Positions 44,627-45,941 of a stretch of DNA of 45,941 nt are shown one piece after another. Each line of letters opens with the position of its first letter. The stretch's first letter is position 1. Source of the stretch: Gammaproteobacteria bacterium (lineage in GTDB: Bacteria; Pseudomonadota; Gammaproteobacteria; Acidiferrobacterales; UBA6901); NCBI GenBank assembly GCA_016218345.1, contig JACREH010000117.1, forward strand, positions 1 through 45,941, written 5' to 3'. Under the pieces are notes generated by a model. The model was not told the origin of the DNA. It ran no database searches and saw only the letters and a program-made list of their open reading frames with translations. Made by a program: the position numbers and the translations under genes.

Positions 44627-45941
44627 GCGCCGCTGCCGGAAATCTCCGCGGGCACGACGTCTGCCGCCGGGTTCCAGGCGTGCGCCGGCGGGTTGTCGGA
44701 GGGCTGCTGCTGGCGCTATTCCTACTTTTCGGCGCATCGCTGACCGCTGGCGCGGCCGGCGATGCCGGCCAAAAAAGTGCGCGTCAATTCGATCATCACC
44801 AGACCGGTTTTGCGTTGACCGGGACGCATGCCACGGTCAAGTGCGAGAGTTGCCATATCCGCGGTATATTCAAGGGCACGCCGACGTTATGCGCGAGCTG
44901 CCACGTTTCCGGAAGCGGCTTGGCCGCCAGCTTCAAGTCGGCCAGTCATGTCCCGACCAACGCCGCCTGCGACCAATGCCACGACACTCGCCGTTTCGCC
45001 GGTGCGCGCTTCGATCACACCGGCGTGGCCGCGGGCGGTTGCGCCACCTGCCACAACGGCAGCGTTGCTGTCGGCAAGTCGGCCAACCATGTCCCGACCA
45101 TTCGACCCTGCGATACCTGTCACACGACCGTAGCCTGGAGCCCGTCGACGTTCAGCCACGAGAAGGTTGCCCCTGGCGGGGTCGTAAAAGGTAGTTGTAT
45201 CAATTGCCACAACCAGACGATCGCCACCGGCAAGCCCGCCACCCACATCCCAACTACCGCCGCGTGCGACACCTGTCACATCATGACCACCTGGCGGCCG
45301 GTTACGTTTGCGCACGTCGGCATCACGCCTGGCAGTTGCGCGACCTGTCATAACGGCACCACCGCCACCGGCAAGCCTGCCACCCACGTTCCGACGACCG
45401 CCGCGTGCGATATCTGCCATAGCACTGCGGCTTGGAAGCCGGCGACGTTCAATCACACCGGTGTCACGCCTGGCAGCTGCGCCAGCTGCCACAACGGCAC
45501 CACCGCCAAGGGAAAACCCGGTACCCACCTCCCGACCACCGCCGCGTGCGATAGTTGTCATACCACCGGCGCATGGAGGCCGGCGACGTTTAGTCACACC
45601 GGGATTACCACCGGTTGCGCCACTTGCCACAACGGCACCACCGCCAAGGGCAAGCCTGCCACCCATATTCTGACCACGGCGTCGTGCGAAACCTGTCATA
45701 AATCCACGACCACGTTCACGGGCGCCAAGATGGATCACACCGGCATCACCAGCGGTTGCGCCACCTGCCACAACGGCACCACCGCCAAGGGCAAGCCTGC
45801 CACCCATATTCTGACCACGGCGTCGTGCGAAACCTGTCATAAATCCACGACCACGTTCACCGGCGCCAAGATGGACCATACCGGCATCACCAGCGGTTGC
45901 GCCACTTGCCACAACGGCACCACCGCCAAGGGCAAGCCTGC
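44623..45941 (+). CDS. Repeat-built multihaem cytochrome c, 3' end outside window
   Basis: The open frame of 439 codons runs off the right edge; the ORF track omits it. A hydrophobic N-terminal segment (VVGGLLLALFLLFGASLTAGAAG, about 25-47) should act as signal peptide or anchor. I count 16 CxxCH motifs so far. The chain repeats a two-haem unit of about 42-47 residues, CATCHNGTTAKGKPATHxxTT, then CxxCH, then F-x-HTGxT; the last units are almost identical. Such GTTAxGKPxxH repeats occur in large predicted outer-membrane or extracellular cytochromes. Unlike its neighbour it is Thr/Gly-rich rather than Lys-rich, suggesting a different location or partner. Confidence 0.88.
   Translation, partial: MSAAAGNLRGHDVCRRVPGVRRRVVGGLLLALFLLFGASLTAGAAGDAGQKSARQFDHHQTGFALTGTHATVKCESCHIRGIFKGTPTLCASCHVSGSGLAASFKSASHVPTNAACDQCHDTRRFAGARFDHTGVAAGGCATCHNGSVAVGKSANHVPTIRPCDTCHTTVAWSPSTFSHEKVAPGGVVKGSCINCHNQTIATGKPATHIPTTAACDTCHIMTTWRPVTFAHVGITPGSCATCHNGTTATGKPATHVPTTAACDICHSTAAWKPATFNHTGVTPGSCASCHNGTTAKGKPGTHLPTTAACDSCHTTGAWRPATFSHTGITTGCATCHNGTTAKGKPATHILTTASCETCHKSTTTFTGAKMDHTGITSGCATCHNGTTAKGKPATHILTTASCETCHKSTTTFTGAKMDHTGITSGCATCHNGTTAKGKP
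45616..45941 (+). repeat. 141-base tandem repeat in the cytochrome gene
   Basis: Units begin at 45616, 45757 and 45898 (the last cut by the window edge), exactly 141 bases or 47 codons apart. The first two units differ at only about four positions, all at third codon positions. Each unit encodes two CxxCH motifs. Older, more diverged units precede them. Confidence 0.95.

Noticed and set aside
44887-45912. 341-residue minus-strand ORF of Gly/Ala-rich repeats
   Set aside because: It is the complement of the tandem-repeat cytochrome gene; its repeats simply mirror those of the sense gene.
45616-45941. CRISPR array or satellite DNA
   Set aside because: The regular repeats have no spacers and lie in frame, each encoding two CxxCH haem sites.

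Overview
This window looks like the replication-origin neighbourhood of a GC-rich gammaproteobacterial chromosome. The evidence is the classical gene order: dnaA-dnaN-gyrB on the minus strand diverges from rpmH-rnpA-yidD-yidC-mnmE, followed further along by mnmG-rsmG-parA-parB, the full F1Fo ATP synthase operon atpIBEFHAGDC, glmU and glmS. An H+-type c-subunit and the large c-type cytochrome cluster at the right end suggest a respiratory, possibly chemolithotrophic organism (Acidiferrobacterales-like is only a guess). I saw no rRNA, tRNA, CRISPR array or transposase gene.

Layout. 1-791: 5' part of prfC (minus). 927-4185: lipoprotein metallo-beta-lactamase-fold hydrolase, pip, apaH and apaG (plus). 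4204-6014: nadA and its repressor gene nrtR (minus), driven by one promoter carrying two NrtR operators. 6049-6290: repeat-rich intergenic DNA that shares a repeat with the 3' end of nadA. 6291-11543: gyrB, dnaN, dnaA (minus). recF is missing from its usual place; two parS sites lie there instead, and DnaA boxes cluster between dnaN and dnaA. 11740-15480: rpmH to mnmE (plus). 15715-18252: a DUF1800/DUF1501 pair with a Tat signal on the second protein. 18263-22154: a moxR - DUF58 - transglutaminase (TgpA-like) operon (minus). 22244-26468: mnmG, rsmG, parA, parB. 26591-28484: a small Sel1-repeat protein and an MFS transporter. 28614-35986: ATP synthase. 36016-39919: SlyD-like FKBP, glmU, glmS.

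Right end (39935-45941). A membrane-anchored NAD(P)/FAD oxidoreductase with two ferredoxin-type motifs (minus) diverges from a tightly packed operon: a membrane-anchored TPR protein, a di-heme-b-like membrane protein with two HX13H helices, a secreted cytochrome c with 21 CxxCH motifs, and a second cytochrome with at least 16 CxxCH motifs built from near-identical tandem repeats and cut by the window edge. I read it as a candidate electron-transfer chain from the cytoplasm or membrane into the periplasm and perhaps beyond. This is the most interesting part of the window.

A second theme is small dispersed repeats. Three hairpin or motif families occupy intergenic gaps inside operons. Two of them alternate between successive genes from atpH to glmS, and a fourth repeat forms the C-terminal codons of nadA.
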